From contig JAQNCT010000003.1 of assembly GCA_029077825.1 (NCBI GenBank), positions 1 to 64,000 on the forward strand: DNA of 64,000 bases. The letters are read 5' to 3'. This DNA comes from Acidocella sp. GTDB taxonomy: Bacteria > Pseudomonadota > Alphaproteobacteria > Acetobacterales > Acetobacteraceae. A model generated the notes under the pieces. The model ran no database searches. It was not told the origin of the DNA and saw nothing but the letters and a program-made list of their open reading frames with translations. This document shows positions 8,559-16,726 of the stretch, piece by piece (the stretch's first letter is position 1; every line of letters starts with the position of its first letter). The translations under genes were made by a program, and so were the position numbers.

Positions 8559-9251
8559 ATGAGCCAGGAGCAGGAAGTTGTCGCGCAGATGCAAGCGCTG
8601 GTGGATGCGATTGCGATGCTGGAGCGTGCCGGGATTATTGATTTTAACGGGCATGTTTCAGCGCGGGTGCCGGGCAGTGATTATGTGATGATCAATTCCA
8701 GCGCCTCGGTGCGCAGCGCGGTGCGGCTTGCGGATATCATCATGATTGATATGGATGGCAAGCCGGTGGGCGGCGAAGTTAAGCCGCCGATGGAGTTTCA
8801 TATTCACACTGAAATTTATCGGGCGCGGCCGGATGTAAATGCCGTGGTGCATTCGCACCCGCTATGGTCAACGGTGTTGAGCATGGCCGGGCAGCCGGTG
8901 CTGCCGGTGATCATGCAGGCGGCGGTGCTGGGCGAGGTGAAGCGATTTGGCAAAATTGCCTCTATCAACAAAAAGATTCTGGGCGAGAAATTGGCGGCAG
9001 AGCTTGGTGATGCGCGGGTGGTGACGTTGAAGAGCCATGGCGCGGTGGCGGTGGGGGCAAATATTCTCGAAGCGTTTGTGCTTTCGGTATATTTGGAGGA
9101 AACCGCGCAGCGGCAGCATTTGGCGATGCAGGCTGGCAGTGTTGCGCAACTGAGCGAGGCTGAGATTGCGATCATCGGCCATAATTTATGGCAGCCGCAT
9201 TTGTTGCAGAAGGTTTGGGATTACCATTACGCCAAATTGCAGCACGGCTGA
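8559..9251 (+). CDS. Class II aldolase/adducin family protein
   Basis: 230 residues related to L-fuculose-phosphate aldolase and ribulose-5-phosphate 4-epimerase. Zinc ligands are visible as HSHP (about residue 100) and the histidine of LKSHGAVAVG (about 155), and the substrate-phosphate region FNGHVSARVPG lies near the N-terminus. The expected acid/base position is MEFHIHTEIYRARPDV. The exact substrate cannot be told from sequence. ATG with AGGGG about 8 nt upstream. Confidence 0.88.
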   Translation: MSQEQEVVAQMQALVDAIAMLERAGIIDFNGHVSARVPGSDYVMINSSASVRSAVRLADIIMIDMDGKPVGGEVKPPMEFHIHTEIYRARPDVNAVVHSHPLWSTVLSMAGQPVLPVIMQAAVLGEVKRFGKIASINKKILGEKLAAELGDARVVTLKSHGAVAVGANILEAFVLSVYLEETAQRQHLAMQAGSVAQLSEAEIAIIGHNLWQPHLLQKVWDYHYAKLQHG

Positions 9252-9352
9252 GGGATGGCGCTGCCGAAAGCGGCGGCGGCACCGTAAGGCCAGAGCGATT
9301 TGCCAGTAAACGCAAACGCTGATGCGGCAAACAGGTGATTGATTTCATCCGG

Positions 9353-10291
9353 TCAGCTTGGCTCGATTGAACCAACAGGGTCGGATATTGATCTGGGGTC
9401 CAGCAGTTTGGCGTAGCGTTGCAGCAGCCAGACGGTGCGTTCGTATAATGCGGTGGTGATGTAAACCGCGCGGTGGCTGGTGGCGTCATCGCTGGTGCGC
9501 GTGGCCAGCACGCGGGTGCGGATTTTTTCGACCTGTGGGCCGCGGTCGGAGGTCATGCGTAGGAGCAGGTTGATGTCCTCGGGTGTTGGGGTGGTGGCGG
9601 CGTTTTCGGCGATCAGCAAAATGGTGCCGAGGCCCTCGCGCAGGGTACTGGCCAGCCAGTCCGGAAGCGGGGCGGCGGCGTTGGTAAGGGTGGCGGCGAG
9701 GTGCCCAAGCGTTTCATGCAGGGCGCGCAGCACTTCGTTGCGGCTTTGTAAGGACGAGAGGTGGGCGGTTTGCGGGGCGGTGAGGCCGCCGCGGCCAGCC
9801 AGGGTGGCGAGGAACTGGTCAATGGCGTCCAGCAGCAAGGCGGCGGCGCGGCCGGTGGCGGCGGGGGCTGGTGTCTCGCTGTTGGGCAGGCGGGCGGCGA
9901 GGTGGCAGGCAACACGCAATTGTTCGCGCTCGGCCAGGCTGAGCGCGGTGGCGGGGTCCGCCAGGGCGGCGGGGCTGAGAAACGTTGGTTTGGCAAAGTT
10001 TGCGTCCGGGTCAGCGTTTTTGGTGAGCAGGCGCTGGCCTTCGCGGCGGGCGCGCAGAATTTGCCGCAATCGCAGCAGGTTCATCGGCAGCAAGCAGATG
10101 TGCAGAATAAGCACCGGGTAAACACCGGCCAGGACGGCGTAATAGATGAAGACGAAATTGCTGCTGATGGCGACAAGGCGCAGCCGGAGCATCGACTTCA
10201 TGCTGAAGGTGGTGAATACCAGCAGTGCCGCGACATAGCCCGCGATGTCACGCTCCCAGCCGGTTAGTAATAGCAGCCTTGCGAGCGACAA
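9353..10291 (-). CDS. YgjV-like membrane domain with a helical, PhoU-like C-terminal region
   Basis: 312 residues. The first 75 residues form about three membrane helices with the GYVAALLVFTTFSMKSMLRLR pattern of the YgjV-type inner-membrane domain, a module often joined to sensory or regulatory domains. Residues 95-312 are soluble and almost entirely helical, Ala/Leu-rich; the segment INLLLRMTSDRGPQVEKIR recalls the PhoU-like tail of Na/phosphate cotransporters. That second assignment is tentative. Stands alone between convergent and divergent neighbours. Confidence 0.6.
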   Translation of the reverse strand: MSLARLLLLTGWERDIAGYVAALLVFTTFSMKSMLRLRLVAISSNFVFIYYAVLAGVYPVLILHICLLPMNLLRLRQILRARREGQRLLTKNADPDANFAKPTFLSPAALADPATALSLAEREQLRVACHLAARLPNSETPAPAATGRAAALLLDAIDQFLATLAGRGGLTAPQTAHLSSLQSRNEVLRALHETLGHLAATLTNAAAPLPDWLASTLREGLGTILLIAENAATTPTPEDINLLLRMTSDRGPQVEKIRTRVLATRTSDDATSHRAVYITTALYERTVWLLQRYAKLLDPRSISDPVGSIEPS

Positions 10292-10333
10292 ATCCTGGAC
10301 CTTATCTTGATCTAGTCAAACGCCTGGCTGAAA

Positions 10334-10984
10334 TTATGACAAGCCGGCTCTCACGTCGAAGGCGGCTTCGGTCTGGGCGCGGACTTGCTCAACACTAACC
10401 TCGGGTGCGAGGTCAGTCAGGGTGAGGCCGGGGGATTTGTCCTTGTTGACTTCAAACACGCATAGGTCAGTGATGATGAGGGACACAACGCCCTTGCCGG
10501 TGAGCGGCAAATTGCATTGCTTCAAGATTTTGGGCTCACCTTTGGCGGTGTGTTCCATAATCACCACCACGCGTGGAATGCCTGCCACCATGTCCATGGC
10601 GCCGCCCATGCCTTTGACCATTTTGCCAGGGATCATCCAGTTGGCAAGGTCACCGTTTTCAGCCACTTGCAGCGCGCCCAGGATGGTGATGTCCAGGTGC
10701 CCGCCGCGCACCATGGCGAAGCTGGCGGCAGAATCGAAAAAGCTGGTGGTGGGAATTTGGGTGACGGTTTGTTTGCCCGCGTTGATCAGGTCAGCGTCTT
10801 CATCGCCCTCATAAGGGAACGGGCCGATGCCGAGCATGCCATTTTCAGAGTGCAGCTGTACCGAGATATTGGCCGGGATGTGGTTGGCAACCAGGGTGGG
10901 AATACCGATGCCGAGGTTAACATAAAAACCGTCTTGAATTTCAAGCGCGGCGCGGGCCGCCATTTGGTCACGTGTCCATGGCAT
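10334..10984 (-). CDS. scoB: 3-oxoacid CoA-transferase subunit B
   Basis: 216 residues from the ATG at 10984 ([13 protein letters not shown]), the usual SCOT-B start; the longer track ORF reads back into scoA. Catalytic glutamate is in [12 protein letters not shown]. The [14 protein letters not shown] and [10 protein letters not shown] segments are characteristic of SCOT-B rather than AtoA of other branches. With subunit A it moves CoA from succinyl-CoA to acetoacetate. Starts 1 nt after the scoA stop codon. Confidence 0.93.
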   Translation of the reverse strand: MPWTRDQMAARAALEIQDGFYVNLGIGIPTLVANHIPANISVQLHSENGMLGIGPFPYEGDEDADLINAGKQTVTQIPTTSFFDSAASFAMVRGGHLDITILGALQVAENGDLANWMIPGKMVKGMGGAMDMVAGIPRVVVIMEHTAKGEPKILKQCNLPLTGKGVVSLIITDLCVFEVNKDKSPGLTLTDLAPEVSVEQVRAQTEAAFDVRAGLS

Positions 10985-10985
10985 A

Positions 10986-11696
10986 TTATGCGGCCCTCTT
11001 GCGAACGGTGCGTTGTTCGATGCGTTTGTCGATGGAATTGAGTTTGACGATGCGTTTGACGAACACGCCAGGGGTGATGATGGCGTCAGCATCAAGCTCA
11101 CCGGGTTCAACCAGATGTTCCACCTGCACAACGGTCATTTTTGAGGCGGTGGCCATCATGGGGGAGAAGTTGCGGGCGGTTTTGCGGTAAACCAGATTGC
11201 CCTCGGTGTCAGCCTTCCAGGCGTGGATGATGGTGAGGTCAGCGGTCAGGCCACGTTCCATCACGTAATGGCGGCCGTCAAACTCACGGGTTTCTTTGCC
11301 CTCAGCGATGATGGTGCCGTAGCCGGTGGGGGTGAAAAACGCCGGGATGCCAGCGCCGCCGGCGCGGATGCGCTCTGCTAGTGTGCCTTGCGGGTTGAAT
11401 TCAATTTCGAGCTCACCGGCCAGATATTGTTTGGCGAAGGTGGCGTTTTCACCCACGTATGAGGAGATCATTTTTTTGATCTGGCGGGTTTGCAGCAGCA
11501 CGCCGAGGCCAGCATCATCAACGCCGGCGTTGTTGGAAATGAGAGTGAGGTTTTTCACGCCGGATTCGAGGATAGCGTCAATTAAGGCTTGCGGTACGCT
11601 GCACAGGCCAAAGCCGCCAGACATGATGGTCATGCCATCATGCAGGAGGCCAGCCAGGGCGGTTTTGGCATCGGGGTAGATTTTATTGATGGCCAT
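10986..11696 (-). CDS. scoA: 3-oxoacid CoA-transferase subunit A
   Basis: 236 residues from the ATG at 11696 ([17 protein letters not shown]), preceded by AGGAAA. The glycine-rich CoA-binding [16 protein letters not shown] and the [32 protein letters not shown] segments are typical SCOT-A. Together with subunit B and the thiolase upstream it links acetoacetate to acetyl-CoA, the precursor supply for polyhydroxybutyrate or ketone-body use. Confidence 0.94.
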   Translation of the reverse strand: MAINKIYPDAKTALAGLLHDGMTIMSGGFGLCSVPQALIDAILESGVKNLTLISNNAGVDDAGLGVLLQTRQIKKMISSYVGENATFAKQYLAGELEIEFNPQGTLAERIRAGGAGIPAFFTPTGYGTIIAEGKETREFDGRHYVMERGLTADLTIIHAWKADTEGNLVYRKTARNFSPMMATASKMTVVQVEHLVEPGELDADAIITPGVFVKRIVKLNSIDKRIEQRTVRKRAA

Positions 11697-11720
11697 GCTG
11701 GGGTGTTTCCTGGTGGGGAG

Positions 11721-11743
11721 GTCCCCGCTTGCGCGGGGATGAC
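11721..11743. repeat. REP-like palindrome, copy 2
   Basis: TCCCCGC, loop TTGC, GCGGGGA, then TGACG. A degenerate half-copy (GCGGGGATGACGGGA) follows at about 11755. Confidence 0.7.
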
Positions 11744-11780
11744 GAAAGAAAATGCGGGGATGACGGGAGGAGAGGTTTAG

Positions 11781-11844
11781 CGTTCCACGCACATAATTTT
11801 ACGTGCGTTCCACGCACATGAACTTACGTGCGTTCCACGCACAT
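11781..11844. repeat. Triplicated phaA 3' end (25-bp period)
   Basis: The 14-mer CGTTCCACGCACAT occurs at 11781, 11806 and 11831, exactly 25 bp apart. The third copy encodes the last codons of the thiolase (minus strand, MCVERT then stop). The two outer copies lie past the stop and repeat the same codons and stop. Each complete unit also contains a 6-bp inverted repeat (GTGCGT/ACGCAC). Confidence 0.85.
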
Positions 11845-12999
11845 GGCCACACCCATGCCGCCGCCGATGCAAAGGGTGGCGAGGCCTTTTTTGGCGGTGC
11901 TGCGCTGCATTTCGTGCAACAATGTGGTAAGGATGCGCGCCCCCGAGGCGCCGATCGGGTGGCCGATGGCGATGGCGCCGCCGTTGACATTCACCTTGGC
12001 GGGGTCAAGCTCCAGCACCTTGTTGACCGAGCAAGCCTGTGCCGCAAATGCTTCATTGGCCTCGATCAAATCCAGCTGGTTAGCTTTCCAGCCTGCCCGG
12101 GCTAGGGCTTTTTGTGAGGCCGGGATCGGCCCGGTGCCCATCAGCGCTGGGTCAACCCCGGCGGTGGCGAAGCTGGCGATGCGGGCCAGCGGGGTGAGGC
12201 CGCGTTTGGCAGCTTCCGCAGCGCTCATCACCACCAGGGCAGCAGCACCGTCATTGATGCCAGAGGCGTTGCCGGCGGTGACGCTGCCTTCCTTGTTGAA
12301 AGCCGGGCGTAGTTTGGCAAGCGCTTCGGCGGTGGTTTCGCCGCGGATATATTCGTCCTGGTCAACCACCACCTCACCTTTGCGGGTGGTAAGGGTGACG
12401 GGGACGATTTCAGCTTTGAACTTACCAGCTTTTTGGGCGGCGGCGGCTTTTTGCTGGCTGGCCAGGGCCAAAGCGTCCTGGTCGGCGCGGGTGATTTGGT
12501 ATTCCTTGGCGACGTTCTCGGCGGTGATGCCCATGTGGTAGCCGTTGAAGGCGTCCCACAAACCATCGCGGATCATGGTATCAATGAACGATAAATCGCC
12601 CATTTTTTGGCCAGCGCGCAGGTAAGCGGCGTGGGTGGAGAGGCTCATGCTCTCCTGGCCGCCGGCGATGACGATGTTGCTCTCACCGGTGCGGATTTGT
12701 TGCGCGGCCAGGGCCACGGCGCGGAGGCCGGAGCCGCACACCTGGTTGATGCCGAACGCGGTTTTGGAATCCGGGATGCCAGCGCCACGGGCGGCCTGGC
12801 GGGCGGGGTTTTGCCCCTGGGCGGCGGTGAGAACCTGGCCGAGGATGGCTTCGTCAATATCCTCACCGGTTAGGCCAGCGCGTTCAATGGCGGCCTTCAG
12901 GGCGGCGATGCCGAGGATATGGGCCGGGGTGGCGGCGAATACGCCGTTGAAACTGCCAACCGCGGTACGGGCGGCTGATACGATGACGATGTCTTCCAT
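11824..12999 (-). CDS. phaA: Acetyl-CoA acetyltransferase (biosynthetic-type thiolase)
   Basis: 391 residues. Active-site cysteine lies in [14 protein letters not shown] (about residue 89), the catalytic [10 protein letters not shown] histidine near 350 and the second cysteine in CIGGGMG near 380. Length and motifs match PhaA/AtoB, which condense two acetyl-CoA to acetoacetyl-CoA. Placement between a PHA synthase and scoAB supports a role in PHB and acetoacetate metabolism. The C-terminal codons are repeated downstream of the stop (see repeat). Confidence 0.93.
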   Translation of the reverse strand: MEDIVIVSAARTAVGSFNGVFAATPAHILGIAALKAAIERAGLTGEDIDEAILGQVLTAAQGQNPARQAARGAGIPDSKTAFGINQVCGSGLRAVALAAQQIRTGESNIVIAGGQESMSLSTHAAYLRAGQKMGDLSFIDTMIRDGLWDAFNGYHMGITAENVAKEYQITRADQDALALASQQKAAAAQKAGKFKAEIVPVTLTTRKGEVVVDQDEYIRGETTAEALAKLRPAFNKEGSVTAGNASGINDGAAALVVMSAAEAAKRGLTPLARIASFATAGVDPALMGTGPIPASQKALARAGWKANQLDLIEANEAFAAQACSVNKVLELDPAKVNVNGGAIAIGHPIGASGARILTTLLHEMQRSTAKKGLATLCIGGGMGVAMCVERT

Positions 13000-13042
13000 G
13001 GCGAGGTTCCTTTTTTACGTTAAGATTATCTTTTGCGGCGCA

Positions 13043-14143
13043 TCATAGCTGCTGTAACCAATCCGCGAAAGGCTGCCATAGTGCGTTTTGTGCATTGGTG
13101 CCCGCGATCATGCCGATGTGGCCGGCAGCGGGTTCCAGATAGGTGCAAAACGGCAATGCGGTGGCCAGTGGGCGGACGCTGACGGGGGGGACGAGCTTGT
13201 CGCGTGCCGGGGCGGCAACGAAGCAGGGGATTTTGATGCTGGCGGGGTTGACCGGTATGCCCGCCACCCGCCAGGCCAAACGGGCGGGGGTGTTTTCGCC
13301 GTACCAGCCGCCCAGGGTTTCACGGGCCACCGGGGCGGCCAGGGGCACGCCGTCAGCCAGCCAGTCCTCCATGGCAACAAACCGGCGCGCGCGGGGTGAG
13401 GTTTTATCAACTGTGGCGAAGCTGCGGTATTTTTCGCCCACGCCGAACGGGTCGATCATGGTGAAAATGGTTTGCAGGGCGTCAATGGGTAGCGTGCCGG
13501 AAAAACTCATCATCGGCTCCAGCATGGCCAGGCTCTGGCTGAGAGATTTTGCCTGCGCCGGGTTATCAGCATGAAAGTCCCACGGGGTGGCGAGCAGGGC
13601 CAAAGCGGTGATTTTTTCGGGGTGACGCTGGGCGGCGGCCAGGGCCAGCAGGCCGCCCATACAGTAGCCAGCCAAAATGACCGGGCCGGGAATGAGGCCA
13701 AGAGCGCGTTCCAGGCGGCCGGCGATATAATCGGTGAGGGTGAAATGGCGTTCAATTTCGCCCGGCCAGCCCCAGTCCAGCAAGTACGGGTGGCTGCCGT
13801 GGGCGGCCAACCAGCGCAGCATCGAGGCTTCTGGCATTAAGTCCACGATATAGGCACGGTTGATCAGGCTGGGGACGAACAAAATGGCCGGGCCAGACCC
13901 GCCGTAATCGAGCAGCCGCGTTTCAGACTCCTCCCAAATGGCCGGCGGGTCAGCCAGGTCGCGGGTGTAGGGGGAGGCGCGGTAGGCGGCGATGCCGGCG
14001 ATCAGCGCGCGGTCTTGTTGTGAGACGGCGACGAACAGCGCGGCCAGTGCCTCTGGGTCAGGGGGTTGGGGGTTGGTTTCTCTCGAACTTGGCCAGACGT
14101 TGTTCCAGTTCGGTGATCCGGCGATTGAGGCGCTCGACCTCAT
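13043..14143 (-). CDS. phaC: Polyhydroxyalkanoate synthase, class III-like PhaC
   Basis: An alpha/beta-hydrolase with the PHA-synthase nucleophile box GYCMGG, where cysteine replaces serine, at about residue 155 from this start. The catalytic Asp region (APARDKLVPP) and His (PAAGHIGMIAG) follow in the expected order. The ATG at 14143 gives 366 residues, close to class III PhaC. The start is uncertain: it overlaps the PhaE-like gene by 86 bp and no better in-frame start exists downstream before conserved sequence. The longer 407-residue version would overlap even more. Confidence 0.8.
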   Translation of the reverse strand: MRSSASIAGSPNWNNVWPSSRETNPQPPDPEALAALFVAVSQQDRALIAGIAAYRASPYTRDLADPPAIWEESETRLLDYGGSGPAILFVPSLINRAYIVDLMPEASMLRWLAAHGSHPYLLDWGWPGEIERHFTLTDYIAGRLERALGLIPGPVILAGYCMGGLLALAAAQRHPEKITALALLATPWDFHADNPAQAKSLSQSLAMLEPMMSFSGTLPIDALQTIFTMIDPFGVGEKYRSFATVDKTSPRARRFVAMEDWLADGVPLAAPVARETLGGWYGENTPARLAWRVAGIPVNPASIKIPCFVAAPARDKLVPPVSVRPLATALPFCTYLEPAAGHIGMIAGTNAQNALWQPFADWLQQL

Positions 14144-14390
14144 CCAGGCGAGGTTGAGATGCAGGAGCAAGGGGCGGGGGCCCCGGCGGCTGAGCGGTGC
14201 TGGTTGTTCCGGGCGCTGGGGGCTGGGTGTGCTCATAAGGGGCGCGTAACAGGCCCAGGGCGGCATGGGCGGTGCTGGCCCAGAGCGCTACCATGGCGGC
14301 TATGGATTCCCGTAGCTCGCGGTCTGACGCCATGGCGGTCAGCTCGCTTTGCCACAAGGCCACCCAATCTTCGGCCAATCGCTCGCTCAT
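14058..14390 (-). CDS. Short PhaE-like subunit or phasin-like protein
   Basis: 110 residues. The N-terminal helix (LAEDWVALWQSELTAMASDRELRESIAA) is followed by a Pro-rich linker (residues 52-78) and a C-terminal coiled coil (LDEVERLNRRITELEQRLAKFE). This layout resembles the partner subunits of class III/IV PHA synthases, which end in a coiled coil, but it is about one third of a normal PhaE. It overlaps the start of phaC in another frame, so the two are probably translated together. Divergent from phaR. Confidence 0.65.
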   Translation of the reverse strand: MSERLAEDWVALWQSELTAMASDRELRESIAAMVALWASTAHAALGLLRAPYEHTQPPAPGTTSTAQPPGPPPLAPASQPRLDEVERLNRRITELEQRLAKFERNQPPTP

Positions 14391-14461
14391 GCAGCATCAT
14401 GTCCCCGGAAAACCCTACCCTGGGAGGGTAATACCCTAAAACAACCTAACCCCGCCATATG

Positions 14462-14493
14462 GCAATTGCGAAGATACGGTTTGCACTGCGCAA
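14462..14493. promoter_or_regulatory. Candidate PhaR operator(s)
   Basis: GCAATTGC (14462-14469) and TTGCACTGCGCAA (14481-14493) are two short inverted repeats with TGC/GCA cores in the divergent phaE-like/phaR space. PhaR proteins bind TGC...GCA repeats and repress their own gene. Match is short, so tentative. Confidence 0.35.
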
Positions 14494-14548
14494 TTACATG
14501 TGGGAGGCTTGAACTGAAAGTGTGGGCACCATGCTGGGGGATAAACCA

Positions 14549-15142
14549 ATGAGTGAAACAACCAACGAAACGCCAAATCCGGTCATTGTAAAAAAATACG
14601 CCAACCGGCGGTTGTATAACACTGAAAGTTCCAGTTACATCACATTAGACAATCTGGCTGAGATGGTGCGCGAGAACCGCGATTTTGTGGTGTATGACGC
14701 GAAATCCGGTGAGGATATCACCCGCAGCGTGCTGACCCAGATTATTGTGGAGGAGGAGAGCAAGGGTAAGGCCATGCTGCCGACCAATTTTTTGCGCCAG
14801 CTGATTGGGTTTTACGGCGATAATATGCAGAGCGTGGTGCCGAGGTATCTGGACCAGGCAATGAACAGCTTTGCCAAGCAGCAGGAAAACATGCGGGCGG
14901 CGATGCAGAAAACCGTTGGCGTGTTCATGCCGCCGGGGATGGAAGATGTGGGCCGCAAAAACATGGCGATGATGGAGCGGGCGATGACCCTGTTCACGCC
15001 ATTTTACCGCGAAGGTGAGCCCAAAGAGGGCGATGCGGTGGTGAATGAATATCAGGAAGAAATTATGAGCCTGCGGGCGGAAGTTGAACGGCTGCAACAG
15101 CAACTGGCGATGGCGCGGGCAAAACCAAAAAAAGCCGAATAG
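14549..15142 (+). CDS. phaR: Polyhydroxyalkanoate synthesis repressor PhaR
   Basis: 197 residues from the ATG at 14549, which has GGGGGA upstream; the track start at 14522 lacks this. The N-terminal PHB/PHA accumulation-regulator DNA-binding domain is clear (VIVKKYANRRLYNTESSSY, DFVVYDAKSGEDITRSVLTQII). The middle contains LLPTNFLRQLIGFYG-type sequence and the C-terminus is a coiled coil (EEIMSLRAEVERLQQQLAMA). PhaR senses PHB granules and represses phasin and its own gene. Context beside phaC supports this. Confidence 0.95.
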   Translation: MSETTNETPNPVIVKKYANRRLYNTESSSYITLDNLAEMVRENRDFVVYDAKSGEDITRSVLTQIIVEEESKGKAMLPTNFLRQLIGFYGDNMQSVVPRYLDQAMNSFAKQQENMRAAMQKTVGVFMPPGMEDVGRKNMAMMERAMTLFTPFYREGEPKEGDAVVNEYQEEIMSLRAEVERLQQQLAMARAKPKKAE

Positions 15143-15235
15143 GGGTTGCTGTTACAATTTTTTGCCGTCTGAGAAAATTAATCGGCGGGGTTTATGTGAA
15201 GGCTCAAGCTCCTTTGTGGGAACAGGAGATATGAG

Positions 15236-15388
15236 ATGAAAAAAATGCTGCTGGTTTTGCTGCTGGGCGCTACAATGGCCCCACTTGCAGGATGCGTGGT
15301 GGTGCCAGAGCGGCCTTATGCCGGGGCGGCATGGGTGCCGGGGCATTACGGCGCTGGCGGTTTTTGGATACGCGGCCATTATAACTGA
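15236..15388 (+). CDS. Very small lipoprotein with WVPGHY repeat
   Basis: Too short for the ORF track (50 residues). ATG preceded by AGGAG. It has a lysine-initiated signal sequence and lipobox LAGC at residues 17-20, and the mature part holds two related units, AAWVPGHYG and GFWIRGHYN, like the YXWVPGHW repeats found in small proteobacterial envelope lipoproteins. Predicted outer-membrane or periplasmic anchored peptide of unknown role. Ends 43 bp before tspO. Confidence 0.75.
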   Translation: MKKMLLVLLLGATMAPLAGCVVVPERPYAGAAWVPGHYGAGGFWIRGHYN

Positions 15389-15430
15389 AGAATTGTCGGT
15401 GGCTCTGGAGGAGGGTGTGTCTTTTTTAGT

Positions 15431-15934
15431 TTGAACGAAGACCATTATCGGGCTGCGCCCTGGACCCAGTTTTGGGTGCTGCTGGGGTTTTTGTGCTTGT
15501 GTCTGGGCGTGGGCGCCACTGCCGGCGTGCTGACCGTGGGACCGGCACTGCTATGGTATGCCAGTCTGGCCCGGCCGCTGCTGAGCCCGCCGAACTGGCT
15601 ATTCGGGCCGGTTTGGACCGTGATGTATGGCGCGATGGCGGTGGCAGCCTGGATGATCTGGCGGGAGCCGGGGATGCCGCGCAAGCGCCAGACGGCTTTG
15701 ACATTCTGGGGTGTGCAACTAGCGTTGAACGCCTCCTGGAGTCCGGTGTATTTTGGCTTGCACATGCTGGGTGCGGGGCTGGTTGTTATTTTGCTGCTGC
15801 TGGCGGCGGTGGCGGCGACAGGCAGGCGGTTTTACCAGCTGGATGTTCGGGCAGGGCTGCTGCTGGCGCCCTATCTGGCCTGGGTGGGATTTGCGACATA
15901 TTTGAACGCAGGGTTCTGGTGGCTGAACCGCTGA
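15431..15934 (+). CDS. tspO: TspO/MBR family tryptophan-rich sensory protein
   Basis: 167 residues with five membrane helices. Conserved signatures are LSPPNWLFGPVWTVMYGAMAVAAW and the LALNASWSPVYFGLHMLGAG segment, matching bacterial TspO, which binds porphyrins and affects tetrapyrrole and stress responses. The start is a TTG with only a distant AGGAGG, so the exact start is less certain. The C-terminus (APYLAWVGFATYLNAGFWWLN) is the usual W-rich fifth helix. Confidence 0.92.
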   Translation: MNEDHYRAAPWTQFWVLLGFLCLCLGVGATAGVLTVGPALLWYASLARPLLSPPNWLFGPVWTVMYGAMAVAAWMIWREPGMPRKRQTALTFWGVQLALNASWSPVYFGLHMLGAGLVVILLLLAAVAATGRRFYQLDVRAGLLLAPYLAWVGFATYLNAGFWWLNR

Positions 15935-15952
15935 TAGGCTAGAGATGTTCTT

Positions 15953-16570
15953 ATGAAAAAAATGATCCTCGTGGCCCCCTTCCTGTTGGCGGGCCTCTGC
16001 GTTTCTCCGGCCCTGGCACAAATGGCTCCTGGTGCATCCGCCTTGACCGGTGGCGGGGCGCCTAAGCCGCGTGATGCGGCCCCCTCTGACATTGCGCCGC
16101 CTGCCTTACCGGGTGCCGATGTAACCGGCGGAATTGCCACCGCGCCGAAGGTCAAGAAGGCCAATAGCGGTGACCCGACCGTGGATTTATTCGCCGCCAT
16201 TAATAAAAGTGATTATGCCGGGGCACAGGATGCGATTGGCCGCGGCGCTGATCTGACCGCGCATGACGCGTTGGGGGAGACGCCGCTCGATTTATCGATT
16301 GCGCTGAACCAAAATAATATCACCTTTTTGATTTTGGCGACTTCTGAGGAAGGTGGCGGCAACACATCAGGCCCGTCGGTGTCAGCCAGCAGCGCTACGG
16401 CGGCCAAGCCAGCGGTGAAGCCGAAGCCGCATACGGTGCAGGTGAAAGAACAAACCGCGCCGGTTGCGGCTGCGAAGCCCATGGCCCCGAAGGCCGCAGC
16501 GCCGGTGTATGGCAATGATTCTGGGCAGCCAAATGTTTCCGTAGGGTATTTGGGGTTCGGGCAGAAGTAA
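15953..16570 (+). CDS. Secreted ankyrin-repeat-like protein
   Basis: 205 residues. Signal peptide with cleavage after ALA (MKKMILVAPFLLAGLCVSPALA). The central part (VDLFAAINKSDYAGAQDAIGRGADLTAHDALGETPLDLSI) is about one and a half ankyrin repeats, followed by a long Ala/Pro/Lys-rich, probably disordered tail. Likely periplasmic. Start is 18 nt after the tspO stop. Partner unknown. Confidence 0.8.
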   Translation: MKKMILVAPFLLAGLCVSPALAQMAPGASALTGGGAPKPRDAAPSDIAPPALPGADVTGGIATAPKVKKANSGDPTVDLFAAINKSDYAGAQDAIGRGADLTAHDALGETPLDLSIALNQNNITFLILATSEEGGGNTSGPSVSASSATAAKPAVKPKPHTVQVKEQTAPVAAAKPMAPKAAAPVYGNDSGQPNVSVGYLGFGQK

Positions 16571-16573
16571 TAG

Positions 16574-16597
16574 ATACCCGCCTACGCGGGTATGACG
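16574..16597. repeat. REP-like palindrome, copy 3
   Basis: ATACCCGC, loop CTAC, GCGGGTAT, then GACG; nearly identical to copy 1. Sits between the converging ankyrin-like gene and polA. Confidence 0.75.
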
Positions 16598-16726
16598 GTG
16601 TGGGTGCCTGCGTGGGCATGGTGCCGCGAATGCGGCAGGGCGGGTATGGCGGCGCGACTTTGAAGGCGCGGCTTTGGTTGCGCGGGTAAAACGGCGTGTG
16701 GTTGCGATAACCACAAAAAACCAGCG

